Source: Sphingomonas sp. YR710
GTDB lineage: Bacteria > Pseudomonadota > Alphaproteobacteria > Sphingomonadales > Sphingomonadaceae
Assembly: GCF_900101455.1 (NCBI RefSeq)
Contig: NZ_FMZJ01000012.1
Span: forward strand, 62,001 to 126,000
Direction of reading: 5' to 3'
DNA: 64,000 nt
Each line of letters opens with the position of its first letter. Position 1 is the first letter of the stretch. The position numbers and the translations under genes are program-made. Shown here piece after piece: positions 25,942 through 34,908 of this stretch. The notes beneath the pieces were generated by a model. That model did no database searches. It worked only from the letters and a program-made list of their open reading frames with translations, and was not told the DNA's origin.

Positions 25942-26427
25942 CTAGACGCATTTGAAATTGAGAACCGCGTTCAGCAGAAACATGGTCAAGCCGGCCAGGA
26001 TCGATGCGACGATGCGGGCGGCAATGTAGTGGCTTCCCATCAGCGTCATGAAGCCATCGAACAATATGATGGTGGAGACCAAACCGATTCCGGAGTTGAT
26101 GAAGAAATACATATAGCCGGAGGAGAGCGGGCGATCGCTGCCCGGGAAAATCCATAAACGGCAAAAGGCATAATGGATCGTATTCGCGACCAGGAAGCCC
26201 AGCGCCGCCGCGCCGAGCTTGTTCATCCCGCCGCGCTCGACCAGCACCCACAACAAGGCGAGACCGAACAGGAAGACGGTGCAGCTTACCACCGTGTTAC
26301 GGATCAAAAGCAGCGCGAGCCTGCCACTCCATAGCCGGCGTATCCAGCCATCACGCGGTGCTCCGATCAGATCGACGGGCATGACCGGCGAGTCCGCGAT
26401 GGCGGATTGATCGCTTTCGACCCGCAT
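25942..26427 (-). CDS. GtrA family membrane protein
   Basis: A 161-residue protein with four membrane helices (about 35-58, 65-85, 97-118 and 127-150) and GtrA features: NTVVSCTVFLFGLALLWVLV, ANTIHYAFCRLWIF and a last helix ending NAVLNFKCV. GtrA proteins are thought to move polyprenyl-linked sugars across the inner membrane. The start MRVESDQSAI lies 5 bases after the ferritin-like gene. With the downstream glycosyltransferase it suggests surface glycan or glycolipid modification. Confidence 0.85.
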   Translation of the reverse strand: MRVESDQSAIADSPVMPVDLIGAPRDGWIRRLWSGRLALLLIRNTVVSCTVFLFGLALLWVLVERGGMNKLGAAALGFLVANTIHYAFCRLWIFPGSDRPLSSGYMYFFINSGIGLVSTIILFDGFMTLMGSHYIAARIVASILAGLTMFLLNAVLNFKCV

Positions 26428-26432
26428 CCAGA

Positions 26433-27215
26433 TCAGACCGTCCGCGCGATGCGGGATGGTTGCGACTCGTTGGCGGCTGCCGCCTCGTCGTCCTGCCAGT
26501 TGGTCCGGCGCGACAGGCGCGGGTTGCAATAGAGCAATGGCAGCTTGACCAGCACCAGGCTCAGATGGACCCAGAAGTCCGCCAGTCGTTCGAAAAGTCG
26601 AGGCTTTCCGCCATCATGGCATTGCAGCCATGCATCGTAGGGCATCCAGTGCGAGGGTTCATCCTTCTCTATTACCTTGAAGATCTTCGTCAACGGCCGG
26701 TCGGCCTTGACCAGCAGGGATTGCAGCAGCGTATCGACCATATGCATGCCGCGAATTTCGGTGATCATGATGATGCGGCACAATTTGTTGAACAGTTCGG
26801 GCTGTGCCACCACCGCATCGGTATCGAGATCGTCGATGTGGCAGCCGAACGTCATTCTGATCAGCCGGTCGATGTGACCACAGGTGCGGTCCACTGCATA
26901 AGGCATTTCGCCACGCAGTTCGAAATAGCGGCGAAACATCGCATAATGTTTCCGTTCATCGGCACGATGCTTTTCGACCTGCGCGGTGAAGGTCCTATCG
27001 TCGGGACAGCGCAGGCGCACCGCCTCGAGAACGCGGTCGAGGCTCCGATAGCCCCGATGTTCGTTATAGATGTAGATCGATGCGAGTATGTCGAGATAGT
27101 GGCGACGCATCCTGCCGAGCAAGGTCGGTCGGCCGTTATGGAAGGTCGGACGAGGATAAGCGTCGGACTGTTCGCGGAGCTGGTGGTGAACGGGCGTGTC
27201 GAGGGTTTCCAACAT
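26433..27215 (-). CDS. ferritin-like diiron protein of unknown substrate
   Basis: A 260-residue helical protein. It shows a full set of candidate diiron ligands in the ferritin-like pattern: E52 (NEHRGY), E87-x-x-H90 (DERKHY), E153 (EIRGMH) and E186-x-x-H189 (EPSHW). A hydrophobic stretch near the C-terminus (VHLSLVLVKLPLLYC, about 216-230) may touch the membrane. The pattern suggests an oxidase or hydroxylase, not iron storage. An AAAGGAAG precedes the ATG. It begins an operon with gtrA and a GT4 gene, so a glycolipid substrate is possible but unproven. Confidence 0.75.
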   Translation of the reverse strand: MLETLDTPVHHQLREQSDAYPRPTFHNGRPTLLGRMRRHYLDILASIYIYNEHRGYRSLDRVLEAVRLRCPDDRTFTAQVEKHRADERKHYAMFRRYFELRGEMPYAVDRTCGHIDRLIRMTFGCHIDDLDTDAVVAQPELFNKLCRIIMITEIRGMHMVDTLLQSLLVKADRPLTKIFKVIEKDEPSHWMPYDAWLQCHDGGKPRLFERLADFWVHLSLVLVKLPLLYCNPRLSRRTNWQDDEAAAANESQPSRIARTV

Positions 27216-27366
27216 CGAACGCTTCCTTTCGCGTCTCTCATGCAGGGCTGAACGTCGCCGCGCCGATATGGTCGCACCTCCCGGTCGAAAGAATTGAAAA
27301 TGACACGATCGCCCGGTTCGCCACGATCCGGCCCATGGGATGCGTTCGCGGCGCTACAGGCCTTCG

Positions 27367-28482
27367 TCAGCCGCGTTCCTGGTCCAGAAACCGTTCGACG
27401 GTTGTCAGATCGACCTGTTTCTCGAGGAAGGTCTGCCCGATTCCGCGCGCAAGCAGGAACGGCAGGCGGCCGCCTTCCATTTTCTTGTCGTGGAGCATGT
27501 GCGCGACGAGTGCCGCGCCGCTTGCATCGACATGGGCGGCTGCCAGTGTTGCCGGCAGTCCTGCCGCTTCGAGATGGGCGGTGACCCGCGCCGCGACGGC
27601 GGCATCGCACAGGCCCGCCGCGGCCGAGAAGCGGAAGGCGAGCGCCATGCCCGTGGCGACGGCCTCGCCGTGCAGGAGTCGATCGGAAAAGCCGGTCTCC
27701 GCCTCGAGCGCATGGCCGAACGTATGGCCGAGGTTCAGCAGCGCCCGGCGGCCGGTGGTTTCGCGCTCATCCTCGGCGACGATTCGCGCCTTGGCCGCAA
27801 CGCTGCGCGCAATCGCAAAGCGGCGTGCGCTCGAATCGCCTTCGAGCAAGGCGGGGCCGTTGGCCTCGCACCAGTCGAAAAAGTCGGGATCGTCGATCAG
27901 CCCATATTTGACGACCTCGGCATAGCCCGCGCGCACCTCGCGGGGCGATAGCGTGTCGAGCGTCGTCGGATCGATCAGCACATGGACCGGCTGGTAGAAA
28001 GCACCGATCAGATTCTTGCCGGCACGCGAATTGATCGCTGTCTTGCCGCCAACCGACGAATCGACCTGCGAAAGCAGGGTCGTCGGGATCTGGACGAAAT
28101 TGCAGCCGCGCTTGAGCATCGACGCTGCAAAGCCGACGAGATCGCCGATCACGCCGCCGCCCAGCGCAATGACCGTGTCGTTACGCTCGACGCCCTGGTC
28201 GAGCAGGAAGTCGGTCACGCGTTCGAGATTGGCCCAGCTCTTGGTGGCCTCGCCGGCGGGCAGGATTTCGATGGTGCTCGCGATGCCGGCGGCATCCAGT
28301 GCGGTGCCGAGGCGGCCCGATTGTGTCGCGGCGACATGCGCATCGGTCACGACGATGAAGCGGTTGCGCCGCGCAAAGGGCTTCAGCAATGCGCCGGCCC
28401 GATCGAGCGAGCCATCCTCGATGTGGATCGCATAGCTGCGCTCGCCGAGCGCGACGGCGATATCGGTCGCGTCGTCGGTCAT
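27367..28482 (-). CDS. aroB: 3-dehydroquinate synthase
   Basis: A 371-residue enzyme converting DAHP to 3-dehydroquinate with NAD+ and a divalent metal. Family motifs include GGGVIGDLVGFAA, PTTLLSQVDSSVGGKTAIN, AEVVKYGLI, and the zinc-ligand HTFGHALEAE and HGEAVATGM. Its ATG overlaps the aroK stop by 4 bases, the usual aroK-aroB operon. Confidence 0.97.
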   Translation of the reverse strand: MTDDATDIAVALGERSYAIHIEDGSLDRAGALLKPFARRNRFIVVTDAHVAATQSGRLGTALDAAGIASTIEILPAGEATKSWANLERVTDFLLDQGVERNDTVIALGGGVIGDLVGFAASMLKRGCNFVQIPTTLLSQVDSSVGGKTAINSRAGKNLIGAFYQPVHVLIDPTTLDTLSPREVRAGYAEVVKYGLIDDPDFFDWCEANGPALLEGDSSARRFAIARSVAAKARIVAEDERETTGRRALLNLGHTFGHALEAETGFSDRLLHGEAVATGMALAFRFSAAAGLCDAAVAARVTAHLEAAGLPATLAAAHVDASGAALVAHMLHDKKMEGGRLPFLLARGIGQTFLEKQVDLTTVERFLDQERG

Positions 28483-29039
28483 TCGGCCAGGGCCTTCAAT
28501 ATGCTGTCGACGGTCGCCTCGTGCGGCAGCGGCTGGCTGCGGACATGAATCGGCGCGAGCGCATAGATTGGGTTGCGGACGGCTGCAAGCTCGGCGAGCA
28601 CCTCGCGCGGATCGCGGTTCCGGAGCAAGGGCCGGCTGCCGTCGCGTCGGCCGACCCGTTCGGTGAGCACGTCGAGATCGGCGTCGAGCCAGATCGCCCG
28701 GGCCTTGCGCAGGATCAGTTCGCGTGTGTCCGGCTGCATGAAGGCGCCGCCGCCGGTGGCGATCACTTTGGGGCGCCCGTCGAGGAGGCGCGCGATCACG
28801 CGCCGCTCGCCATCGCGAAATTGCTCTTCGCCGAATCGATCGAATATTTCGGTGATACTGAGTCCCGCCGCGCGCTCGATTTCGCTATCGGCATCGACGA
28901 ACGGGAGGTGCAGCCGGCCGGCAAGCCGCTTGCCCACGGTTGATTTTCCCGTGCCCATAAGGCCGACGAGCACGAGCGCTTTGTCGATACGGAGATTCGG
29001 CGACGGATTTTGCGGCATTTCGTCGAGGGCTATACACAT
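28479..29039 (-). CDS. aroK: shikimate kinase
   Basis: A 186-residue P-loop kinase with GLMGTGKST (Walker A), the DADSEIE shikimate-binding segment, GGGAFM and the lid RPLLRNRDPR. It phosphorylates shikimate in aromatic amino acid synthesis. The ATG at 29039 has GAGGGGGC 6 bases upstream. An internal ATG at 29018 (MPQNPSPN) also fits the family and lacks such a site. It is divergent from the small membrane ORF at 29117. Confidence 0.93.
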   Translation of the reverse strand: MCIALDEMPQNPSPNLRIDKALVLVGLMGTGKSTVGKRLAGRLHLPFVDADSEIERAAGLSITEIFDRFGEEQFRDGERRVIARLLDGRPKVIATGGGAFMQPDTRELILRKARAIWLDADLDVLTERVGRRDGSRPLLRNRDPREVLAELAAVRNPIYALAPIHVRSQPLPHEATVDSILKALAE

Positions 29040-29116
29040 AGGCGCCCCCTCGGGCAAAAGCGGTTCGGTTTCAAGTCGCCGGTTTGGGGCCGGCCAAAGT
29101 TTGTCGAAGGAATGAA

Positions 29117-29254
29117 ATGTCGCGGTTCAGCATGATATTCGTCGTCGTCGTCGTGCTCGTCGTGGGAGGGTTGCTGGCGCTCGGTTTCGTCAATACCGAG
29201 AAGCAGCCCGTCACGGTCGAAAAGGCGATGTTGAATGACGCGCAGGCCAAGTAA
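29117..29254 (+). CDS. 45-residue single-pass membrane protein
   Basis: A short ORF coding for MSRFSMIFVVVVVLVVGGLL followed by a polar tail ending NDAQAK. It has one strong transmembrane helix (residues 5-24) and a short outside or inside tail. An AAGGAATGAA stretch precedes the ATG. It overlaps the start of the next gene by 20 bases and runs in the same direction, which supports it being translated. Function unknown. Confidence 0.65.
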   Translation: MSRFSMIFVVVVVLVVGGLLALGFVNTEKQPVTVEKAMLNDAQAK

Positions 29255-31055
29255 GCCTATATTGGCGGCGCTCGCGGGCGGTGTCGTCGTGATCGGTGCG
29301 GCGGCGCTGGCGCCGGTGTTCGCGCAGGGCGCGCCCGAATCGCTGTTGCCGCCGGGATTCGGTCAGCCGGCCCCCGCCAACCGGCCGGTGCCCGCAGCGC
29401 AATCGACCGCACCGGCCGCGGGTGCTCCCGTGTCGCTGCTGCCGCCGGCTGCCGGCCCGCAGATGACGCTCGATCCGGCGATCTTCGCGCCGGAGGAGCC
29501 GATAGCCGCGCCTGTCGCGGAGGCGATGGAATTGCCCGAATCGGCGCGGCGATCGATTGATATGGTGGGGCCGTTTACGGGATTCGGGCCGCAGACCTTC
29601 GGCGATGCCGATGGACAAATGCTGTCTGTCCTGATGCGACGCCTTGATGTGCCGCTGGCATCGCGCTGGGCATCGATCACCCTGCGGCGAGCGTTGCTGT
29701 CACGCGTGGCGACGCCGGCGCGGGTCCGGCCGGCCGACTGGATCGCCGAACGCGCCTGGCTGTTGCTGCGCATGGGCGAAGCCGATGGCGCGCGCATGCT
29801 CGTGCAGGGTGTCGATGTCGATCATTTCAATTCGAAGCTGTTCGCTGTTGCGGGGCAGACGGCCCTGGCGACGGCCGATGCGGCCGGGCTGTGCCCGCTG
29901 GCCGATCCGGCTGCACTTGCCAGCAAGGAGCCTTTATGGCCGCTGGCCAAGGCGGTTTGCGCCGCGCTGTCGGGGGATACGGCGATTGCCGGCGTGTTGA
30001 TCGATCAGGCCCGCCGTCGCACCCGCGACGCGCGCGGAATCGATATCCAGTTCGCCGAGAAGATGATGGGCGTGAACGGCGCCGGCCAGCGAAGCGTGGC
30101 CGTGGATTGGACCGGGGTGAACCAGCTCACATCATGGCGCTTCGGCATGGCGAGTGCTCTCGGCGTGACGATTCCCGCCGACCTGCTGACGACCGCCGGC
30201 CCCCAGGTACTGGCGTGGCAGGCGCGCGCACCGATGCTGCCGGCATCCGAGCGGATCGAGGCGGCGATGACGGCGGCGCGGCTCGGCGTTTTTTCGAACG
30301 CGGCGCTGGTCGATCTCTATGGAGCGGCCGGCGATGAGAGCGATGATTTCGCCGAGACCAGTCCTGCTGGCAAATTGCGTGCCTGCTATGTCGGCAGTGG
30401 TGATCCGGCGCGGGTTTCCGCTATGCGCGCATTGTGGAATGGCGACAGTGCCAAGCCCGATGAACCGCATGATCGCTACGCCGCGTTCGTGCTGACCGCG
30501 CGGGCGGCGGCCCGGATCGCGCCATCGCAGGACGATGCAGGCGATGTGGCGGGTCTGGTCGGCGCAATGATGTCGGCGGGGCTTGATCGACGCGCCGATC
30601 GCTGGGCGTCGGTCGTATCGGCCATGTCCGCGGAGAAGGGCGATCCGGCCTGGGCCATTCTCGCCACGGGTTCGGAACGGCCGCGGGTCGATCTCAGCAC
30701 GGCGCGAGTCGCCGGCTATGTCGATCGGGCGAATGACAGCGATCCGCATAAGGCGCGCATGCTGATCGCGGCGCTGGCCGGGCTCGGGAGGCTGGGCGGC
30801 GCCGACGCGGTCAAGCTGGCGGCGGACAACGGGATCACCTTCGATGTCCGTTCGAACTGGGCGCGGATTCTGATGCGCGCGGCGTCACGCGGACAGCCCG
30901 GGACGGTTGCGCTGCTGGTCGCGGCGGGCATGCAGAAGGGGGACTGGCGGAGCGTGTCGCCGGGCATGTTCTATACGATGATCCACGCGCTGCGCGCCGT
31001 GGGGCTGGACGGCGAGGCGCGCATGATCGCCGCCGAAGCGATGACCCGATTGTGA
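29235..31055 (+). CDS. large exported protein of unknown function upstream of xerD
   Basis: A 606-residue protein with a signal-like start (MTRRPSKPILAALAGGVVVIGAAALAPVFA). A Pro/Ala-rich linker with two copies of SLLPP (37-41 and 67-71) covers residues 32-75. A long Ala-rich helical body follows that could be a repeat solenoid. Homologues in sphingomonads carry misleading 'antifreeze' labels; I see no antifreeze repeats. It is coupled to the small ORF upstream and ends 10 bases before xerD. A periplasmic role is likely; nothing more can be said. Confidence 0.65.
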   Translation: MTRRPSKPILAALAGGVVVIGAAALAPVFAQGAPESLLPPGFGQPAPANRPVPAAQSTAPAAGAPVSLLPPAAGPQMTLDPAIFAPEEPIAAPVAEAMELPESARRSIDMVGPFTGFGPQTFGDADGQMLSVLMRRLDVPLASRWASITLRRALLSRVATPARVRPADWIAERAWLLLRMGEADGARMLVQGVDVDHFNSKLFAVAGQTALATADAAGLCPLADPAALASKEPLWPLAKAVCAALSGDTAIAGVLIDQARRRTRDARGIDIQFAEKMMGVNGAGQRSVAVDWTGVNQLTSWRFGMASALGVTIPADLLTTAGPQVLAWQARAPMLPASERIEAAMTAARLGVFSNAALVDLYGAAGDESDDFAETSPAGKLRACYVGSGDPARVSAMRALWNGDSAKPDEPHDRYAAFVLTARAAARIAPSQDDAGDVAGLVGAMMSAGLDRRADRWASVVSAMSAEKGDPAWAILATGSERPRVDLSTARVAGYVDRANDSDPHKARMLIAALAGLGRLGGADAVKLAADNGITFDVRSNWARILMRAASRGQPGTVALLVAAGMQKGDWRSVSPGMFYTMIHALRAVGLDGEARMIAAEAMTRL

Positions 31056-31065
31056 TCGCCTGAAT

Positions 31066-31986
31066 ATGCAGATCAGCGACCGCGAGGCCATCCGCCAGTT
31101 CCTGGAGGTGCTCGCGGTCGAGGATGGCGCAGCGCGCAACACCTTGCTGGCTTATGGTTCGGATCTTCGCGCGGCATCCGAATTGCTGGATGGCTGCCTG
31201 ATATCGGCAGGAGAAGCTGGCCTCCAGCGTCTCGGCGCCGAATGGATGGCGCTGTCGCGCACCAGTGTCGCGCGCAAATCATCGGTATTGCGGCGCTTCT
31301 TTGCCTTTCTGGAGGCCGAGGGCCTGCGTGCCGACGATCCTTCGGATGCCTTGCCGCGGCCGACGACGCAGCGCGCCCTGCCACGAACCTTGGGGCATGG
31401 CGATATCGCGAAGCTGTTCGTTGCGCTGGACGAACGGCTGCGTGATCGTGGCGATTCGCTGACCTTGCGGTTGATCGCGCTCGTCGAACTGCTCTACGGA
31501 TCGGGATTGCGGGCGACCGAGCTTGTATCGCTGCCGCGGCATGCGTTGCGTGGCGACCAGCCGTTCCTCATCCTGCGCGGCAAAGGCGGGCGCGAGCGAC
31601 TCGTGCCGATTTCCGATCGCGCGCGGGCGGCGGTCGCGGAATGGGCGCGGCACGTGCCGGCCGACCAGGTGTTTCTGTTTCCATCGGGCAAGAGCCATCT
31701 CAGCCGGGTGCGGTTGTTCCAGCTGCTGCGTGAACTGGCGGCGGAGGCGGGAATCGCGCCGCAGCGGATCAGCCCGCACGTCCTGCGCCATGCGTTTGCG
31801 ACCCATCTGCTCGAAGGCGGGGCCGATCTGCGCGCCCTGCAGACGATGCTGGGTCATGCCGATATCGCGACCACGCAGATCTACACCCACGTCAACAGCG
31901 CGCACCTTGTCGAACTGGTCAACAGCCGCCATCCGCTCATGGACGGGGCCGGTGGGCGTAAGCCGGTGCCCGAAACGCAGGGGTGA
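31066..31986 (+). CDS. xerD: site-specific tyrosine recombinase XerD
   Basis: A 306-residue tyrosine recombinase with the full catalytic set: R149 (GSGLRATEL), K173 (GKGGRERLV), H238 and R241 (HVLRHAFATHLL), H264 (LGHADIATT) and Y273 (IYTHV). The N-terminal core-binding domain is intact. It resolves chromosome dimers with XerC at dif. Assignment to XerD rather than XerC rests on length and the neighbouring accA, so it is likely but not certain. Confidence 0.88.
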   Translation: MQISDREAIRQFLEVLAVEDGAARNTLLAYGSDLRAASELLDGCLISAGEAGLQRLGAEWMALSRTSVARKSSVLRRFFAFLEAEGLRADDPSDALPRPTTQRALPRTLGHGDIAKLFVALDERLRDRGDSLTLRLIALVELLYGSGLRATELVSLPRHALRGDQPFLILRGKGGRERLVPISDRARAAVAEWARHVPADQVFLFPSGKSHLSRVRLFQLLRELAAEAGIAPQRISPHVLRHAFATHLLEGGADLRALQTMLGHADIATTQIYTHVNSAHLVELVNSRHPLMDGAGGRKPVPETQG

Positions 31987-32030
31987 TGGAAGGCCGCTTT
32001 ATTGACGGACGCGTCACACCCGCCTAACCG

Positions 32031-32978
32031 ATGCCGATGGTCGCATATCTGGAATTCGAAAAGCCGATTGCGGAGCTTCAGGCCCGTATCGGAGAGCTTC
32101 GCGAAACCGCCGATGCCGGTTCGCTGGATATTGAGGGGGAGGTTTCGAAACTCGAAGCCAAATCCGAAAAGCTGCTCCGCGAAACCTATGCGAAGTTGAC
32201 GCCCTGGCAGAAGACCCAGGTCGCCCGCCATGCCGAACGACCGCATCTCAAGGATTATATCGCGGGCTTCATCACCGATTTCATGCCGCTGGCCGGCGAT
32301 CGCGCTTTTGGCGACGACCAGGCGATCATGGGCGGGCTCGGGCGGCTCGGCGGCCGCCGCGTGGTCGTGATTGGCCATGAAAAGGGCAACGACACGGCGA
32401 GCCGCATCCGCCACAATTTCGGCATGGCCAAGCCCGAGGGCTATCGGAAGGCGATCCGGCTGATGCAGCTCGCCGACCGCTTCGGCTTGCCGGTCGTCAG
32501 CCTGATCGATACGTCGGGTGCCTTTCCCGGCATTCAGGCGGAAGAACGCGGTCAGGCCGAGGCGATCGCCCGATCGACCGAGCAATGCCTTGCGCTCGGC
32601 GTGCCGATGATCGCCGCGATCGTCGGCGAAGGCGGTTCGGGCGGCGCGATCGCGATCGCGGCGGCGAACAGCGTGTTGATGTTCGAACATGCCGTCTATT
32701 CTGTCATTTCGCCCGAAGGCTGCGCTTCGATCCTCTGGCGCACCGGTGAAAAGGCTGCCGACGCGGCCGAGGCGATGAAGATTACCGCGTCCGATCTGCT
32801 CAAGCTCGGTGTCATCGATCGAATCGTTCCCGAACCGCTGGGTGGTGCCCATCGTGAACCGAAAGTTGCGATCGCGACGTTGGGAACGGCTATTGGCGAA
32901 GAGCTGGACAAATTGAGCAGGTTGAAGCCGGCGAAGGTGCGTGAAGCGCGGCGCGATAAATATCTGGCGATAGGCTGA
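32031..32978 (+). CDS. accA: acetyl-CoA carboxylase carboxyltransferase subunit alpha
   Basis: A 315-residue AccA with the family start [14 protein letters not shown], the [12 protein letters not shown] segment, GFPEGYRKA-like [17 protein letters not shown], the oxyanion loop [12 protein letters not shown] and CASILWR. Together with AccD it transfers the carboxyl group from biotin to acetyl-CoA. Two ATGs lie 6 bases apart (32031 and 32037). It follows xerD by 44 bases. Confidence 0.96.
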   Translation: MPMVAYLEFEKPIAELQARIGELRETADAGSLDIEGEVSKLEAKSEKLLRETYAKLTPWQKTQVARHAERPHLKDYIAGFITDFMPLAGDRAFGDDQAIMGGLGRLGGRRVVVIGHEKGNDTASRIRHNFGMAKPEGYRKAIRLMQLADRFGLPVVSLIDTSGAFPGIQAEERGQAEAIARSTEQCLALGVPMIAAIVGEGGSGGAIAIAAANSVLMFEHAVYSVISPEGCASILWRTGEKAADAAEAMKITASDLLKLGVIDRIVPEPLGGAHREPKVAIATLGTAIGEELDKLSRLKPAKVREARRDKYLAIG

Positions 32979-33222
32979 GACGCGATCGTCAACGTCGTCG
33001 GAACGATGATCTCACGAGCGGTGCGCGAATTACATCTGCGCAGGCCATCCTATACGTTGTGGCGCCTTTCGACGATTTCCTGCGGAATATGAGCATGCAG
33101 GGATGCGAAATTTCTGTGCTATGGCGTACTGTCCGTCCCTCAGGTGAAGTCAGCCTCAGGCATGGCCCGTAAACCGGGAACGGCTTTCATTGCGCGAGTC
33201 TCCGGTCGCTGAGGGCCTTTTC

Positions 33223-34257
33223 ATGTTGACCCAGTCGCCCGTTCTTGTGCCCCGGGCAGATCGCCTGGCGATGGCAGTGATTGCCGCATCCGTCACACCC
33301 CTGCTCCTGCTCGATGATGCTCTTGTCATCATCGCGGCAAGCCGGTCATTTGGATCGGCCTTCGATTTCGATGTGGAAGGCATACGGGGCAAGCCCTTGG
33401 GAGCGCTGGGATCGGATGCGTGGGGCGCCGACCATCTTCGGCTGATGCTGACAGCTGTGCAGGTGGGCGGGGATCCGCTCAGGAATCACGAAATAAGCCT
33501 GACCCCTCGGGGAAAACCGACCCAGCGGCTGAGGCTAGACGCCGAACTGCTGAGTGATGTCGGGCAGAAGGGCGACGACCTGATCCTGCTCACGATTACC
33601 GATCTCACCGGCATACGTGCGCAGGAGACGGAGGAAAAAATATCGCATCAGGACAAGGATGTTCAGCTTCAGGAACTGCAGCATCGGATTGCCAACAGTT
33701 TGCAGGTCATCGCAAGCATGCTGATGCAGGGTGCGCGTCGGACCACATCTGCAGAGGCGCGCTGCCAGATCGAGGAGGCGCATCATCGCGTGCTGGCGGT
33801 CGCCGCGGTGCAGAACCACCTGGCAATGGCTCGGACAGGCAATGTCAGGTTGCGGGCCTACCTGACGACGTTGTGCCGGAATATCACCGCATCGATGATC
33901 GCCGATCCGGCGCAATTGTCGCTGGAAGTACAGGTGGATGAGAGCATCGCAGACGCCGATGACGCGATGAGCATCGGCCTGATTGCGACGGAACTCGTTA
34001 TCAATGCTCTGAAACACGCCTTTCCGGATCACCATCCCGGCAAGATCACGTTGAGCTATCGGACGACAGCCGGCGGCTGGACGCTGATGGTTTCCGATAA
34101 CGGCGTCGGGATGAACGGAGCTGCCATGCGGGCCGTCGCTCCCCTGGCGCCGCCCGGGCTTGGCACCGTGATTGTCGAGGCGCTGGCGCGAAAGCTGGGC
34201 GCGCATGTGATGATCGCATTCGGCGGCCCGGGGACCACCGTGTCGATCAGTCGCTGA
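33223..34257 (+). CDS. cytoplasmic sensor histidine kinase (PAS plus HisKA_2/HATPase)
   Basis: A 344-residue kinase without membrane helices. A PAS-like domain covers residues 15-120. The dimerisation helix reads LQELQHRIANSLQVIASML, the HisKA_2 type with the phospho-accepting His in LQHRIANS. The ATP-binding domain has ELVINALKHAF, SDNGVGM and a final GGPGTTVSI. HisKA_2 kinases often serve the alphaproteobacterial general stress pathway (PhyR/EcfG), but no phyR, nepR or ecfG is here, so it is an orphan. The ATG at 33223 is preceded by GAGGG; an upstream TTG at 33190 is less likely. Confidence 0.85.
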   Translation: MLTQSPVLVPRADRLAMAVIAASVTPLLLLDDALVIIAASRSFGSAFDFDVEGIRGKPLGALGSDAWGADHLRLMLTAVQVGGDPLRNHEISLTPRGKPTQRLRLDAELLSDVGQKGDDLILLTITDLTGIRAQETEEKISHQDKDVQLQELQHRIANSLQVIASMLMQGARRTTSAEARCQIEEAHHRVLAVAAVQNHLAMARTGNVRLRAYLTTLCRNITASMIADPAQLSLEVQVDESIADADDAMSIGLIATELVINALKHAFPDHHPGKITLSYRTTAGGWTLMVSDNGVGMNGAAMRAVAPLAPPGLGTVIVEALARKLGAHVMIAFGGPGTTVSISR

Positions 34258-34290
34258 GCCGATGGCTGGGACGGGCCGTGCGGGGGTACA

Positions 34291-34317
34291 AAGGCGGCGG
34301 ACCGAATCCGCCGCCTT
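34291..34317. terminator. bidirectional terminator-like hairpin
   Basis: AAGGCGGCGGA and TCCGCCGCCTT form 11 perfect pairs around CCGAA between the convergent kinase and Flp pilin genes. U-tracts are short on both strands. Confidence 0.6.
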
Positions 34318-34349
34318 CGCTTAGCCGGCCGTCAGCGTATCAAGCTGGA

Positions 34350-34517
34350 TCAGCTGGCCTTCATATTGGTGGTGACGTTGTTGAACGTCTTCTGGAGCTG
34401 ATTGCCGAGGCTCGTCATGGCGGTAATCGCGGCAACCGCGATGAGGGCGGCGATCAAGCCATATTCAATGGCCGTCGCGCCCCGATTGTTCTTCAACAGC
34501 TTCGCAACAAACTTCAT
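34350..34517 (-). CDS. Flp/Fap-type IVb pilin
   Basis: A 55-residue prepilin: a basic leader MKFVAKLLKNNRG followed by the cleavage-site context and the hydrophobic helix ATAIEYGLIAALIAVAAITA, with the Glu-Tyr pair of Flp pilins. The start has GGAGA 7 bases upstream. After cleavage it would form Tad-type adhesive pili, but no tad/cpa assembly genes lie in this window. A second pilin follows at 34646. Confidence 0.9.
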   Translation of the reverse strand: MKFVAKLLKNNRGATAIEYGLIAALIAVAAITAMTSLGNQLQKTFNNVTTNMKAS

Positions 34518-34645
34518 GGATTTTCTCCGTGTCCCTGCTTCGGGTGTTCCGGCCCGGCTGGCCCGCAAACAGCCAACGCCTGAACTATATGGGGCCAGTC
34601 CCTTTCAAACCGTTAATTTGCTCAAAGATTTTCGGCCCTGGAAGG

Positions 34646-34852
34646 TTAGATTTCGGCCACGCGGATAGCGATGTCGGTCCACATGCCGACGACCGTGTCC
34701 GCCATTGTCGCGAGCGCACCAAGCGAAGCCAGCGTGATGAGGGCCAGCACCAGGCCATATTCGACGGCCGTTGCGCCACGATCGTCGCGCCACAGTGCCG
34801 TTACATGACGAGACAGTCCAATCGTCACCGACATTATCCCCGATATTCGCAT
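34646..34852 (-). CDS. second Flp-family pilin-like protein
   Basis: A 68-residue protein with leader ending WRDDRG and then ATAVEYGLVLALITLASLGA, again the Flp pattern with Glu-Tyr. The C-terminal part (DTVVGMWTDIAIRVAEI) differs from the first pilin, so it may be a minor pilin. An ATG at 34834 is an alternative start. It is divergent from mutT by 56 bases. Confidence 0.82.
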   Translation of the reverse strand: MRISGIMSVTIGLSRHVTALWRDDRGATAVEYGLVLALITLASLGALATMADTVVGMWTDIAIRVAEI

Positions 34853-34908
34853 TTTCGGAATATTGGCCGTAGAGGGTTCCGGTTAAGAATGCGTGAGGAT
34901 GCGTACAG

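Noticed and set aside
29235-31055. Antifreeze glycopeptide function for the large exported protein
   Set aside because: The label circulates for similar proteins, but no Ala-Ala-Thr-type repeats are present here.
33000-33030. EcfG-type (GGAAC) stress promoter before the HisKA_2 kinase
   Set aside because: GGAAC is present at 33000-33004 but no GTT-type -10 element occurs at the expected 16-17 base spacing; the candidate at 24250 upstream of the SnoaL-like gene fails in the same way.
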